DNA of 64,000 nucleotides from Brevibacillus brevis (GCF_001039275.2 NZ_CP030117.1:2356001-2420000), one strand, 5' to 3'; counted from the stretch's first letter, positions 36,081 to 44,602 are shown. Notes: generated by a model from the sequence alone, not told the origin. Numbers and translations are program-made.

Positions 36081-36830
36081 ATGGATTGGTATTCGTACTT
36101 GTATCAATATGGAGCATGGATCAGCAAGCCCTTTTCCGATTTGTATTACGGAATGGGCGAACAAGCACCGTTGATTGGAGCGTTGTTGCTCGGGATCGTC
36201 GGGGCGTTTGCACCGTGCCAGTTATCAGGGAATGTGGCTGCTTTTACTGTGTTCGGGAAGAATGTCGTCGTCAAAGGTGGCTTTCGTAGTCATGTCTGGA
36301 TGTTCATCCTTGGCAAAGCAGTCGTGTATTCCGCTTTGGGAGCAATTGTATTTGCGTTCGGCGAACAACTTTCTACACAAGCGATCCCTCTGTTTCAGTG
36401 GGCGAGAAAATTATTAGCACCGATGTTTATTTTGATTGGATTGTTCTTAATCGGATGGATTAAACTTCCATTTCTACATATGCACTCATTTGAAGAAAAA
36501 ATCAAGCGTTTTTCGAAGCGATTTGAGGGAAAGACACAATCCTTTTGGCTTGGCGTTGCCTTTTCCCTCGGGTTTTGTCCGACGATGTTTTGGCTCTATT
36601 TTGGACTAACAATGCCCTTGATGTTCACGAGCTCGTTCGGTCCGATCATTCCCACTGTATTTGCACTTGGCACGGCGCTGCCGCTACTCATCGTTTTACT
36701 GCTGTTAGCCGTCGCAAGTGATAGCTCATCTCTGATGAAGAAAACAAGGAAATGGGGTACGGCAACGCAAAAATTGGCTGGAATCGTGTTTGTCCTGCTC
36801 GGTATTTCGGATTTTATGGCATTTTGGTAA
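36081..36830 (+). CDS. CcdA/DsbD-like thiol-disulfide membrane protein
   Basis: A 249-residue protein with six or seven transmembrane segments. One cysteine lies in the first half at FAPCQLSG (about C46) and another at the equivalent point of the second half, FCPTMFW (about C166). This two-cysteine layout is that of CcdA and DsbD beta domains, which carry electrons across the membrane to extracytoplasmic thioredoxin-like proteins. ATG start after GGAGGAGAAG. The adjacent cupredoxin and rhodanese suggest a copper- or sulfur-linked role. A nickel/urease UreH-type transporter annotation is also possible for this superfamily. Confidence 0.75.
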   Translation: MDWYSYLYQYGAWISKPFSDLYYGMGEQAPLIGALLLGIVGAFAPCQLSGNVAAFTVFGKNVVVKGGFRSHVWMFILGKAVVYSALGAIVFAFGEQLSTQAIPLFQWARKLLAPMFILIGLFLIGWIKLPFLHMHSFEEKIKRFSKRFEGKTQSFWLGVAFSLGFCPTMFWLYFGLTMPLMFTSSFGPIIPTVFALGTALPLLIVLLLLAVASDSSSLMKKTRKWGTATQKLAGIVFVLLGISDFMAFW

Positions 36831-36877
36831 GGCTGCAACAAGATAACATACGAAAAGGTGGATCGGATGAAAAAGAT

Positions 36878-37126
36878 ATGGTGATTGTGGATTTGCGCGA
36901 GCCTGAGCTGTTTGAAGAGGGAAGAGTCCCCTATGCCATTAATATTCCTTTTGCAGAGATCAATGAGAAATACAGAAGCATTCCCACAGACAAAAAAGTC
37001 GTTTTCGTTTGCCATACTGGCCGGATGGGAGTAGAAAGTGGAAATCTTCTGCTTGAAAATGGCTACAAGGATGTTGCGAATCTGGACGGTGGCATGGCGA
37101 AATGGACTGGACATGTGGAATCTTAG
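36878..37126 (+). CDS. Rhodanese-like protein, start region probably frameshifted
   Basis: An 82-codon reading of a rhodanese domain with active-site loop CHTGRMG and the usual IVDLREPELFEEGRVPYAINIPF. The domain is short at its N-terminus. The ribosome site AAGGTGG lies 5 bases before another ATG at 36867, in a different frame (MKKIW, then stop). One extra A in the A5 run after that ATG would give MKKDMVIVDLRE, joining the domain to the good start. The likeliest explanations are a single-base indel, real or from sequencing. It follows the CcdA-like gene, suggesting thiol or sulfur chemistry. Confidence 0.65.
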   Translation: MVIVDLREPELFEEGRVPYAINIPFAEINEKYRSIPTDKKVVFVCHTGRMGVESGNLLLENGYKDVANLDGGMAKWTGHVES

Positions 37127-37131
37127 ATGTT

Positions 37132-37168
37132 AACCGCTTTCCTTTTTTGGAGGAGAGCGGTTTCTTCG
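37132..37168 (+). terminator. Terminator after the rhodanese gene
   Basis: AACCGCTTTCC pairs with GGAGGAGAGCGGTT around a T-rich loop, followed by TTTCTTC. Confidence 0.7.
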
Positions 37169-37204
37169 TTTTGGGGGGATTAATCACGCCTACTGGGTGG
37201 GCTG

Positions 37205-37213
37205 CATAGTGTA
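37205..37213 (+). promoter_or_regulatory. Possible mother-cell (sigma-E/sigma-K) -10 element of cotJ
   Basis: CATAGTGTA fits the CATANNNTA -10 pattern of sigma-K and part of the sigma-E pattern. It lies about 40 bases before cotJA. No convincing -35 partner is visible, so the assignment is tentative. Confidence 0.3.
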
Positions 37214-37251
37214 GTCATGAAGGAACAGACATTGCAAGTTGGAGGAGGATA

Positions 37252-37485
37252 TTGGCATTGCATTCGCAAACACGCGACTACTTTCCGTACGTTGGTCCCT
37301 ATGATCCATGTCCGCCGATTCGGGTAAAGACGTACCAGGTGCCCCCTCAGCTGTTTATGACGTTTCAGCCGGAGAACTTACCGCAATATAGCCCGATGGA
37401 AGCGTTGAAATTAGGTACGTTATGGCCAGCACTTTTTAGCCCCTATGATCCCAGACTGAGTCATTTGGGGAGGGGGCACTCATGA
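37252..37485 (+). CDS. cotJA: Spore coat protein CotJA
   Basis: A 77-residue small protein with the CotJA pattern: tyrosine- and proline-rich, with YVGPYDPCPPIRVKTY and LPQYSPMEALKLGTLWP. Start is TTG after GGAGGAGGATA. It overlaps cotJB by one ATG's length, so the genes are translationally coupled. The cotJABC operon encodes mother-cell proteins of the inner coat. Confidence 0.92.
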   Translation: MALHSQTRDYFPYVGPYDPCPPIRVKTYQVPPQLFMTFQPENLPQYSPMEALKLGTLWPALFSPYDPRLSHLGRGHS

Positions 37486-37754
37486 CAGCTGAAAATAGAT
37501 TTGGCGATGAACAATATTACGCATTGCTTGAACAGTTGCAAGCGATCGACTTTGTACTGGTAGAGCTCAGTCTTTATTTAGATACGCATCCCACCGATCA
37601 GAATGCGCTTCAGCAGTTTAATGATTTAACGGAGCAACGCTGGGTTTTGGCAAACGAATATGAGAAATTGTACGGGCCTTTGCAAAATCTTGGCCGCAGC
37701 TATTCAGGCTATCCGTGGCAGTGGAATGATGATCCATGGCCTTGGCAAGTTTAG
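37482..37754 (+). CDS. cotJB: Spore coat protein CotJB
   Basis: A 90-residue CotJB protein. The central helical part (LLEQLQAIDFVLVELSLYLDTHPTDQNALQQFN) and the short C-terminal tail WQWNDDPWPW match the family. It begins inside the last codons of cotJA and ends 21 bases before cotJC. Confidence 0.93.
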   Translation: MTAENRFGDEQYYALLEQLQAIDFVLVELSLYLDTHPTDQNALQQFNDLTEQRWVLANEYEKLYGPLQNLGRSYSGYPWQWNDDPWPWQV

Positions 37755-37775
37755 AAGAGAGGGATAACGACACCG

Positions 37776-38345
37776 ATGTGGATCTATGAAAAAAAATTGC
37801 AGTATCCGGTTCGTGTCAGTAAGTGCGATATAAGAATGGCGAAGTATTTGATTGAGCAATATGGAGGGGCGGATGGTGAGCTGGCAGCCGCACTGCGCTA
37901 TATGAACCAGCGGTATACGATCCCGAATAAAGTGGTCGGATTATTAACGGATATCGCTACCGAAGAGTTTGCGCATCTCGAAATGATTGCCACGATGGTG
38001 TATAAGCTGACCAAAGACGCGACTGTCGAAGAGTTGAAGGAAGCGGGATTGGGTGAGCATTACGCCAATCATGATCGGGCGCTCTTTTACAACAATGCCA
38101 GTGGTGTACCGTGGACGGCAGCCTATATCGCTGCCAAGGGAGATCCGATCGCGGATTTGTATGAGGATATCGCGGCCGAAGAAAAAGCCCGTGCGACGTA
38201 TCAATGGCTGATTGACATGACCGATGATGTTGATTTGCAGGACAGCTTGAAGTTTTTGCGAGAGCGGGAAGTCGTTCACTCGATGCGTTTTCGCGAGGCT
38301 GTAGAGATATTGAAGGAAGAGCGGGATGCGAAGAAGATATTTTGA
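37776..38345 (+). CDS. cotJC: CotJC, manganese-catalase-like coat protein
   Basis: A 189-residue manganese catalase family protein. Di-metal ligand glutamates and histidines are placed as expected in EEFAHLE (about 68-74) and REREVVHSMRF (about 168-178). ATG follows AGAGGGATAACG, with a weak ribosome site. It is expected to protect the spore from peroxides, but activity cannot be judged here. The terminator lies directly downstream. Confidence 0.93.
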   Translation: MWIYEKKLQYPVRVSKCDIRMAKYLIEQYGGADGELAAALRYMNQRYTIPNKVVGLLTDIATEEFAHLEMIATMVYKLTKDATVEELKEAGLGEHYANHDRALFYNNASGVPWTAAYIAAKGDPIADLYEDIAAEEKARATYQWLIDMTDDVDLQDSLKFLREREVVHSMRFREAVEILKEERDAKKIF

Positions 38346-38349
38346 GGGA

Positions 38350-38381
38350 AAAAAAGAGAGCTGGAGGGCTCTCTTTTTTTT
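38350..38381. terminator. Bidirectional terminator between cotJC and RNase J gene
   Basis: AAAAAGAGAGC pairs with GGCTCTCTTTTTTTT around a 5-base loop. Confidence 0.85.
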
Positions 38382-38436
38382 ATGGCTGCTGCGGTTCAAA
38401 GGCAGGTGGAATGACTATTATGAGAAGGCTTTTCCC

Positions 38437-40104
38437 TCACACATCCATAATAATCGGCAGGATCATAGGTCTGCGCTTTGTTTTGGCATATACGAATTTC
38501 CCAATCGATTCCCGCATGCCTTGCTTCAAGCGGTTCCACTGACTCACATTCGCTTCCTGCAAATTGGTGATCACCTCGGATGCAATGCGAGTCGCTTCTT
38601 CCAACAGGCCCTCTGATTCCGGAGCGTGAATGAATCCGCGAGAAATAAGGTCAGGACCTGACAAAATTTTGCCGTCGGTTTTACTGCGCGTCACAACGAT
38701 CACGAGAATGCCATCTTCCGAAAGATGTTTGCGATCCCGTAATATTCCATTCCCTACATCACCGATACCTAAACCATCCACCAAGGTATTTCCGGCAGGG
38801 ATTTTTCTTTCCTGCACAGCCACACCATCCTGAATATCCACGACATCTCCGTTATTTACAATGAAAATGGACTCGATATCAACGCCGACGGATTCTGCTA
38901 ACAGACGATGTTGATGGAGCATCCGATACTCACCGTGAATGGGGATAAAGTATTGTGGCTTCATGAGAGTGAGCATGAGCTTCAACTCTTCTTGGAAGCC
39001 ATGGCCGGACACATGCATGCCTGTCCCAGAGCCATATATAACGTTGGCACCCATAATAAACAAGTTGTCGACGATGCGGGCTACATTTCGTTCGTTCCCT
39101 GGAATGGGGGAAGAAGAGAGGATGACGGTATCACCGCGTTCTATTTTCACGTGCCGATACCCGGAGGTCGACAACCGGGATAAGGCTGCCATCGGTTCGC
39201 CTTGGCTTCCCGTGCATAGAACAGCGACACGGGCTGGATCGAGCTCGTTCACTTCTTCTACTTCTACCAGCATGTCATCCGGTATATGTAAATAGCCTTG
39301 TTCCGATGCGATTTTGACCACATTGACCATACTTCGGCCCAACAAAGCAAGCTTTCGATTCGTCGCTTCTACGGCATCAATGACTTGTTGCAGGCGGTAT
39401 ACATTGGAAGCAAATGTCGAGACAAATATTTTCTGCTGTGCCTTACTGAATGCTTCTAATAGACGATCGCCCACGTGTTTTTCTGATGGAGTAAAGCCTG
39501 GGCGCTCCGCATTGGTACTCTCTGACAACAAGGCCAATACACCTTTCTGCCCGATTTCAGCCATTCTGTGCAAATCGGGGGATTGCTTATGCACCGGTGT
39601 TAAATCAAATTTAAAATCGCCCGTATGCACAATAGAGCCTGCTTTTGTCTCAAACACGACACCCAAGCAATCAGGAATGCTATGGTTCGTCTGAAAAAAG
39701 CTGATCGTGAGCGAGCCTAATGAAATAGTAGAGTGACGGTCGATGGAGATGAGGGTGGTCTGATGAAGCAAATTATGCTCCTTCAGCTTCAATTCGATAA
39801 GTCCTAATGTTAAGCGGGTACCGTAAACAGGGACGTTTAATTGTCGTAAAAAATAGGGAATGCCTCCGATGTGATCCTCATGCCCATGCGTGACAATCAA
39901 AGCTCGGACTTTTTCCTGATTTTCCAGCAGATAACTAATGTCTGGTATGATCAGATCAATTCCTAAATAACTCTCATCCGGGAACTTCGAGCCACAATCA
40001 ATGAGGACAATTTCATCCCCGCATTGAATCCCGTACATGTTTTTGCCGATTTCATATACTCCTCCTAAAGCAAAAATAGAAAGAGTTTCATTCCGTGCAT
40101 TCAT
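38437..40104 (-). CDS. rnj: Ribonuclease J
   Basis: A 555-residue metallo-beta-lactamase/beta-CASP ribonuclease. The zinc motif HGHEDHIGG (residues 73-81), SIPDCLG and the beta-CASP blocks GSQGEPMAAL and IHGEYRMLHQH are intact. Length equals RNase J1 of B. subtilis. These enzymes have endonuclease and 5'-3' exonuclease activity in mRNA decay and rRNA maturation. Bacilli usually have two paralogues; which one this is cannot be decided without the other. Start ATG follows GGGGAGGTCAGTGACTACAT. It converges on cotJC. Confidence 0.94.
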   Translation of the reverse strand: MNARNETLSIFALGGVYEIGKNMYGIQCGDEIVLIDCGSKFPDESYLGIDLIIPDISYLLENQEKVRALIVTHGHEDHIGGIPYFLRQLNVPVYGTRLTLGLIELKLKEHNLLHQTTLISIDRHSTISLGSLTISFFQTNHSIPDCLGVVFETKAGSIVHTGDFKFDLTPVHKQSPDLHRMAEIGQKGVLALLSESTNAERPGFTPSEKHVGDRLLEAFSKAQQKIFVSTFASNVYRLQQVIDAVEATNRKLALLGRSMVNVVKIASEQGYLHIPDDMLVEVEEVNELDPARVAVLCTGSQGEPMAALSRLSTSGYRHVKIERGDTVILSSSPIPGNERNVARIVDNLFIMGANVIYGSGTGMHVSGHGFQEELKLMLTLMKPQYFIPIHGEYRMLHQHRLLAESVGVDIESIFIVNNGDVVDIQDGVAVQERKIPAGNTLVDGLGIGDVGNGILRDRKHLSEDGILVIVVTRSKTDGKILSGPDLISRGFIHAPESEGLLEEATRIASEVITNLQEANVSQWNRLKQGMRESIGKFVYAKTKRRPMILPIIMDV

Positions 40105-40267
40105 ATGTAGTCACTGACCTCCCCAGAGCTTCTTGTGGTTACTTTTACCTATTGGAAAGCTGAGTATGTATGATAACTAGTTAGATCATGAGGAAAAAAT
40201 GGATGAATGAACCAATCAGGTGTCGGGCACACTGGGGTAAGACTCATTTTGGAAGGGAGCAGCTCCG

Positions 40268-40687
40268 GTGAAAACCAAACGATTTCTTTTCCGCTTGTTT
40301 CTATTGATTGCCATTGCGGCTGGTGTGGAATGGTTTGTGTACGCGAACCAACAAGCGCAAACCGAAGTGGTAGCAGACGAGTCGCACGCTCATCATGCGG
40401 CGCCGACACTCGCTGTGACGCATACCCTTGTGAAGGATGATTTGCAACTCAAATTGGCCGTTACGAATTTCTCTTTTTCCCTCGAAAACATGGGGAAGGA
40501 AAACAAGCATGGAGAAGGGCATGTTCATCTGTACCTCGACGGCAAAAAGATCGCCAAAGTATTCGAGCCTAGCTATGTCATGAAGGATATCCCGGCTGGG
40601 AAACATGAAGTCAAGGTAGAATTGGCCCATAATAACCACGAGTCGTATGGTGTTGCAGAGAGCTTTTCCATTGAGGTAAAGCCCTGA
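40268..40687 (+). CDS. Secreted or membrane-anchored histidine-rich domain protein
   Basis: A 139-residue protein with one N-terminal hydrophobic helix (about 5-26), a short His-rich stretch (ESHAHHAA), and a beta domain containing GEGHVHLYLDGKKI and IPAGKHEVKVELAHNNHE. Such small domains occur next to copper or periplasmic metal proteins, but no specific function is shown. GTG start after GGAAGGGAGCAGCTCC. It lies divergent from RNase J by 163 bases. The family was not identified by name with certainty. Confidence 0.75.
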   Translation: MKTKRFLFRLFLLIAIAAGVEWFVYANQQAQTEVVADESHAHHAAPTLAVTHTLVKDDLQLKLAVTNFSFSLENMGKENKHGEGHVHLYLDGKKIAKVFEPSYVMKDIPAGKHEVKVELAHNNHESYGVAESFSIEVKP

Positions 40688-40714
40688 TAAGCAAGGGTAA
40701 CTGTTGGGAAAAGG

Positions 40715-40765
40715 AAAAAAGCCGACTTCGATACGCCTTGTGGCTTTCGAACTGTCGGCTTTTTT
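40715..40765. terminator. Bidirectional terminator after the His-rich protein gene
   Basis: AAAAAAGCCGAC pairs with GTCGGCTTTTTT; an inner TTCGA...TCGAA pairing lengthens the stem. Confidence 0.88.
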
Positions 40766-40781
40766 CATGGATAGAGATAGA

Positions 40782-41222
40782 CTAGCGCATATGCACACTG
40801 ACTTTTGCTTGCTGGTCTGGCAGGGCAATCACCAAAGTCGGATAGCTGATGACTTGTGTTTTCATCGAACCTGGAGTTGGTGCTTGGACCCGAACGTGTA
40901 CGGCAAAGGCATGAGGACCTGTCCGCTTGACTTGGTCCGCCACTAAACGATATCCTCCTGTAGGGCGCTGTCCTGCACCCACGACTACATAGGATTTTCC
41001 ATTGGCACGAACAATGGTGTGTCCGCCATTTTTACGAACTTTCTTCAAAGCTTCCTGCACAGCCGGCGGATAGGGAGCAGCAACGGCCTCGTAAGCAGCA
41101 TCTGCTTGTACAGCCTCTTTCGCCACAGGCTCAGATACGGTAGGATGTTGAGGTGACAAGACTTGTGTACCCGTTACTGCCAAGGTTGCTGTTAAGAGTA
41201 AGCTAGGAAATACATGCAACAT
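40782..41222 (-). CDS. Secreted PrcB-like domain protein
   Basis: A 146-residue protein with signal peptide (about 1-24) and a C-terminal PrcB_C-type domain (about 80-146), recognised by VVGAGQRPTGGYRLV and YPTLVIAL. PrcB stands for protease-complex-associated proteins of unclear role. I start it at the ATG six bases after GGAGGG, whereas the longer frame to 41354 adds cysteine-rich residues that overlap the divergent gene. Function is unknown. Confidence 0.8.
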   Translation of the reverse strand: MLHVFPSLLLTATLAVTGTQVLSPQHPTVSEPVAKEAVQADAAYEAVAAPYPPAVQEALKKVRKNGGHTIVRANGKSYVVVGAGQRPTGGYRLVADQVKRTGPHAFAVHVRVQAPTPGSMKTQVISYPTLVIALPDQQAKVSVHMR

Positions 41223-41283
41223 CAAGATCCCTCCAATTGGTAAAAGTAATGAATCGAACATCATATAGACTGAGGTGACAGGC

Positions 41284-43179
41284 GTGCGTGTGAAGGATTC
41301 GCTGGAATACCTGTCCGAATCAACGCGACAAGCGATTCTACATGAACAGACCAAACGATATCAGATTGACGAAGAGCAAGATTTAACAGCGAGATTATTG
41401 GACCCCGCTTTTATTGGGCAAGTATGGGAACAGGCAGATGAGCTGGAACGAACCGTTATCCGGCTTTTCGTAACCAAAGCGACGAGAGGCTTTTTTAGCA
41501 AACGAACTTGGGAACGCGAAACGGCAAAAGAGCACAGACATCTGTCAGTCGGCTTGACGAAATTGCGACGGCTTGGACTGATCTTGACTGTACGGAAAAT
41601 GTGGAGTGAGATTGGCTATTTGATGCCACAAGAGGTTCGAGAGCAGTTGACAAATCAAATGCTGCCGGAAGCCTCCCTGGCTTTTGTTTCTCTTTCAAAA
41701 ACGCTCCCTTATTATATATCAGCAGGCAGAGGGATACAGCTGGATCTTTTTGGGCTTCTGTTGTTTATTCGAGACAACCAAATTCCCATTACGCAAAGAG
41801 GAAGTATTCATCGCAGGATGTCGCAAAAAATGCTGCCACTTCTCTCGTTTACAGACGAGCATGTAAAAGGAATCGTGATTCCGCCGCTCGATCAGGAACA
41901 AAGAGAGGGTTTATCCTTGACCATTGTCCTTGATATTGCGCTCAGACTGGGCTTGGTGCATAGAGAAGAGCGAGAACTCGTGCTTGATCTCAATCGAACG
42001 AAGCAATGGCTGCATCAACCGCCGCTCGTACGTTGGGAAGAGATGTACCAACTGGTCATGGAACAATTTTTGCCGCATGGCGACTGGTGGGAATTTTTCA
42101 TTCAATTGATGAGACAGGTTCCTGTCGAGCAGTGGTGTTCCATTCATGAGCAATTGCGCATGCTAAAAGAAGCAGGATTCCCTTTGCCCGAGCATGCAGG
42201 GGAGCTCATTGTGGAGCAATGGATGCATTTGCTGTTAGGCTTGGGATGGATTCAGCTTGGGCTGGACGAGGAGCGAGGGGTTTTTTGGCGTTGGAGCAGC
42301 TTGCCGCGATTATCGTCGGAGGAGGGCTGGTTTGTAGACCCTACAGGTGCCCTTACAATCCCTCCACTTGTTCCGTTGCTGGATGTATGGGAAATCAGCC
42401 GATTTTGCCAGCTCCAATTTGATGGGCAATTGATTCGGGGTGAATTGCAAGCAAAGCTGTTGCAATCGTATTTGGCACAAGGAGGGACGGAGGAGCAAGT
42501 CATCGAAAAGCTCCGTGCCTCCTGTGTTCATCCGTTGCCTGAGAGCTTGATTGAAGTTGTCAGCCAATGGGCGAGAACAGCAAGGCAGATTCAAATGGAG
42601 CCGTACTTCCTCGTTCGGACAGCACATGCTGGATTTCTGGAGGAATGGCGCGAAATTCCTGACTTTCGCTCATTCCTTACCCAAGTGATATCGCCGACTT
42701 CGTTTTTGATTCCGTACTCACAGGAAAAAGAGCTGATCCGTTTACTTCGTCACTTCGGTTATGAGCCGCAAGTGCTGTCACATGTTGCTAGCGCAAGCAA
42801 AGAGCTCCAGCCGCACCAAAACAGTCAAGCGGGAAATAAAGGCTTGCTTCTCATCGAACGACCTTGGGACGGATATGCTATAGAAAACACGTTTCCTGAG
42901 CAAAATGAGCAAATCGCAGCACTACCCAAAATGTGGACGAAGCATTTCCAATCGTATCATCCACAATCCATGCGGGATTTGTTTAAGCGCGCAATAGAAC
43001 TGAAGCTGGAAGTCGAGATCCAGCAAAGCGGAAAAGAAAAGCTGCGAGGGCTACCGACAGAAGTACGCCTGGAAATGGGGTACTGGATGGTTACGATTGC
43101 CGGACAAGGCGGCAAACAGGGTTACCGTCTCGACAACATTGAGCGAGTGCGCATTGTAGTGCCTGAATATCTGTACTAA
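41284..43179 (+). CDS. Helicase-associated (XPB N-terminal-like/WYL-like) protein
   Basis: A 631-residue soluble protein without Walker motifs. It is composed of winged-helix-like repeats rich in Leu, Glu and Arg and resembles the helicase-associated domain PF13625. The last about 80 residues (RDLFKRAIELKLEVEIQQSG to DNIERVRIVV) look like a WYL-type ligand-binding fold. Start GTG lies six bases after GAGGTG; alternative GTG starts at 41275 and 41290 exist. The next gene is ylbF. The protein could bind DNA or RNA, but no catalytic activity is visible. I could not identify a characterised relative. Confidence 0.6.
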   Translation: MRVKDSLEYLSESTRQAILHEQTKRYQIDEEQDLTARLLDPAFIGQVWEQADELERTVIRLFVTKATRGFFSKRTWERETAKEHRHLSVGLTKLRRLGLILTVRKMWSEIGYLMPQEVREQLTNQMLPEASLAFVSLSKTLPYYISAGRGIQLDLFGLLLFIRDNQIPITQRGSIHRRMSQKMLPLLSFTDEHVKGIVIPPLDQEQREGLSLTIVLDIALRLGLVHREERELVLDLNRTKQWLHQPPLVRWEEMYQLVMEQFLPHGDWWEFFIQLMRQVPVEQWCSIHEQLRMLKEAGFPLPEHAGELIVEQWMHLLLGLGWIQLGLDEERGVFWRWSSLPRLSSEEGWFVDPTGALTIPPLVPLLDVWEISRFCQLQFDGQLIRGELQAKLLQSYLAQGGTEEQVIEKLRASCVHPLPESLIEVVSQWARTARQIQMEPYFLVRTAHAGFLEEWREIPDFRSFLTQVISPTSFLIPYSQEKELIRLLRHFGYEPQVLSHVASASKELQPHQNSQAGNKGLLLIERPWDGYAIENTFPEQNEQIAALPKMWTKHFQSYHPQSMRDLFKRAIELKLEVEIQQSGKEKLRGLPTEVRLEMGYWMVTIAGQGGKQGYRLDNIERVRIVVPEYLY

Positions 43180-43251
43180 GGGTGTGCATCGTGATACAAT
43201 CAGGAATGACGTAAAGTTTTCTTGCTTTACGGCGAAAGGAGGTCTCGCTTT

Positions 43252-43707
43252 ATGAAAACATTGGAGGCTGTGGATATGTCACAGTTGATCATGGAGTCTC
43301 ATGAGCTGTCCACGATGATTAACCAATCGCGCGAGGTCTCGGAGTATCTGGAGGCCAAACGCCAAATGGAAGCAGATGAGGAAGTGCAACGTCTGCTCGT
43401 CGTGTTCGAGGCTAAGAAGGAACAGTACGAAGATGTGCAACGGTTCGGGAAGTATCACCCGGATTACAATCATATATCCAAAGAAGTACGGGAACTGAAG
43501 CGCAACATTGAACTGAGGGATTCCGTACAGGCATTCAAGCGAGCAGAGGATGCTCTGGATGAGCTCTTGTATCAGGTGAGTAGAACCATTGCTCATTCTG
43601 TCTCGGAAACGATTAAGGTACCGAGCAACAATCCATTTTTAGAGGCGCAGGGTAGTGGTTGCGGGACAGGTGGAAGCTGCGGCTGTAGTGTGAAAAAGCC
43701 ATCGTAA
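43252..43707 (+). CDS. ylbF: YlbF/RicF, subunit of the RicAFT iron-sulfur complex
   Basis: A 151-residue protein of the YlbF/YmcA family. The helical core spans about 15-120 (QSREVSEYLEAKRQME, YNHISKEVRELKRNI). The C-terminus carries cysteines C137, C143 and C145 (GCGTGGSCGCS). In B. subtilis RicF, together with RicA and RicT, binds [4Fe-4S] clusters and promotes mRNA maturation by RNase Y, affecting competence, sporulation and biofilm formation. ATG after AAAGGAGG. Downstream on the opposite strand lies a Cys-rich small protein, then ylbG. Confidence 0.9.
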   Translation: MKTLEAVDMSQLIMESHELSTMINQSREVSEYLEAKRQMEADEEVQRLLVVFEAKKEQYEDVQRFGKYHPDYNHISKEVRELKRNIELRDSVQAFKRAEDALDELLYQVSRTIAHSVSETIKVPSNNPFLEAQGSGCGTGGSCGCSVKKPS

Positions 43708-43708
43708 T

Positions 43709-44038
43709 TTACGTTGTTCCCGGTTCATTTTGGCGCAACAAAAAGCAGTCTTCACAAAGATTGCCACAGCAAAATTGCTTTTCGTCAGGTACGCGAAAGC
43801 GGAAGCGATACACATGCTGCGCGTCATCAGAACGCACGTAAATGCATTCTGGCTGTAATTTGGTATCAGTGGTCAGGCGCTCTCCTGTCTCCATGAGCTG
43901 CTTTGTCAGCATAGGAGCGGGGAGCGTACTGCATACATAGAAAAAGAGCTGGCCAGCATATGTTCGCCAACTGCTATGGGTCACGATATTTTCGTGGTGA
44001 AGCGCTTCCTCGAATTGATGATAAAACGTAGCCAGCAT
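43709..44038 (-). CDS. Small Cys-rich protein between ylbF and ylbG, unknown
   Basis: A 109-residue protein with no signal peptide. Near the C-terminus four cysteines (C90, C91, C95, C98; FCCGNLCEDC) could form a metal or iron-sulfur site. The N-terminal part contains several His and Tyr. It starts with ATG after AAAGGAATCG, since a longer frame to 44086 begins without a ribosome site. Its stop lies one base from that of ylbF, so the two transcripts would overlap at the 3' ends. Not recognised. Confidence 0.75.
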   Translation of the reverse strand: MLATFYHQFEEALHHENIVTHSSWRTYAGQLFFYVCSTLPAPMLTKQLMETGERLTTDTKLQPECIYVRSDDAQHVYRFRFRVPDEKQFCCGNLCEDCFLLRQNEPGTT

Positions 44039-44113
44039 AGACCACGATTCCTTTCTGTAATTAGCTTTCACCAGTAAGTATACCACGATTGGGAAGGAGA
44101 CCGACGGCCAAAC

Positions 44114-44458
44114 ATGAGAGAGCGACGTCTGGGGGTCGCCGTGTGGGTGAAAAACACGCGTGCCGCCAAAAATTTACGCAAATTTGGCACCATTCATTAC
44201 ATCTCCAAACGCTTAAATTACGTTTCGATGTATGTGGATGCCAATTTGTTGGATGAAACGATTCGCATTATGGAAAAGCTGCACTTCGTAACAAAAATTG
44301 AACGTTCCCATCGCCATGAGATCCCGGTAGAGTACAACAATGCCAGACCGGATAAGGCAAAGGAATACGATTATAAACAAGAGAAGAACCAGGTAATGGC
44401 ACTAGCAGAGACCTTACAGACAGAAGAAAGCAGTCAAGCAACCGTTGGTTCGACATAA
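44114..44458 (+). CDS. ylbG: YlbG family protein (DUF2129)
   Basis: A 114-residue protein with the YlbG core: LGVAVWVKNTRAAKNLRKFG and HYISKRLNYVSMYVDANLLDETI. In Bacillus it lies next to ylbF. Function is unknown; the N-terminal beta-rich domain resembles small RNA-binding folds, though that is a guess. The C-terminal tail is Glu-, Gln- and Ser-rich and likely disordered. Start ATG after GGGAAGGAGACCG. Confidence 0.9.
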   Translation: MRERRLGVAVWVKNTRAAKNLRKFGTIHYISKRLNYVSMYVDANLLDETIRIMEKLHFVTKIERSHRHEIPVEYNNARPDKAKEYDYKQEKNQVMALAETLQTEESSQATVGST

Positions 44459-44468
44459 GTTGTTCATT

Positions 44469-44494
44469 AGCTGCCATTTTTCGGCAGCTTTTTT
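44469..44494 (+). terminator. ylbG terminator
   Basis: AGCTGCC pairs with GGCAGCT, followed by six T. Confidence 0.88.
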
Positions 44495-44602
44495 GCTTTT
44501 GTTAAACTGGCGTACATGGTATGCTAAAGTGGAAGAAAACGAGAAGCCACGCGTATGAATGCGTTTTCAAAAGATAGATTAGCGAAAGAAAGGTGAGCAT
44601 AC

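Noticed and set aside
36752..37126. Rhodanese starting at 36752
   Set aside because: The extra N-terminal 42 residues overlap the end of the CcdA-like gene in another frame and have no domain character.
40782..41354. Longer start for the PrcB-like protein
   Set aside because: The ATG at 41222 has GGAGGG at correct spacing and begins a signal peptide; the extension overlaps the divergent gene.
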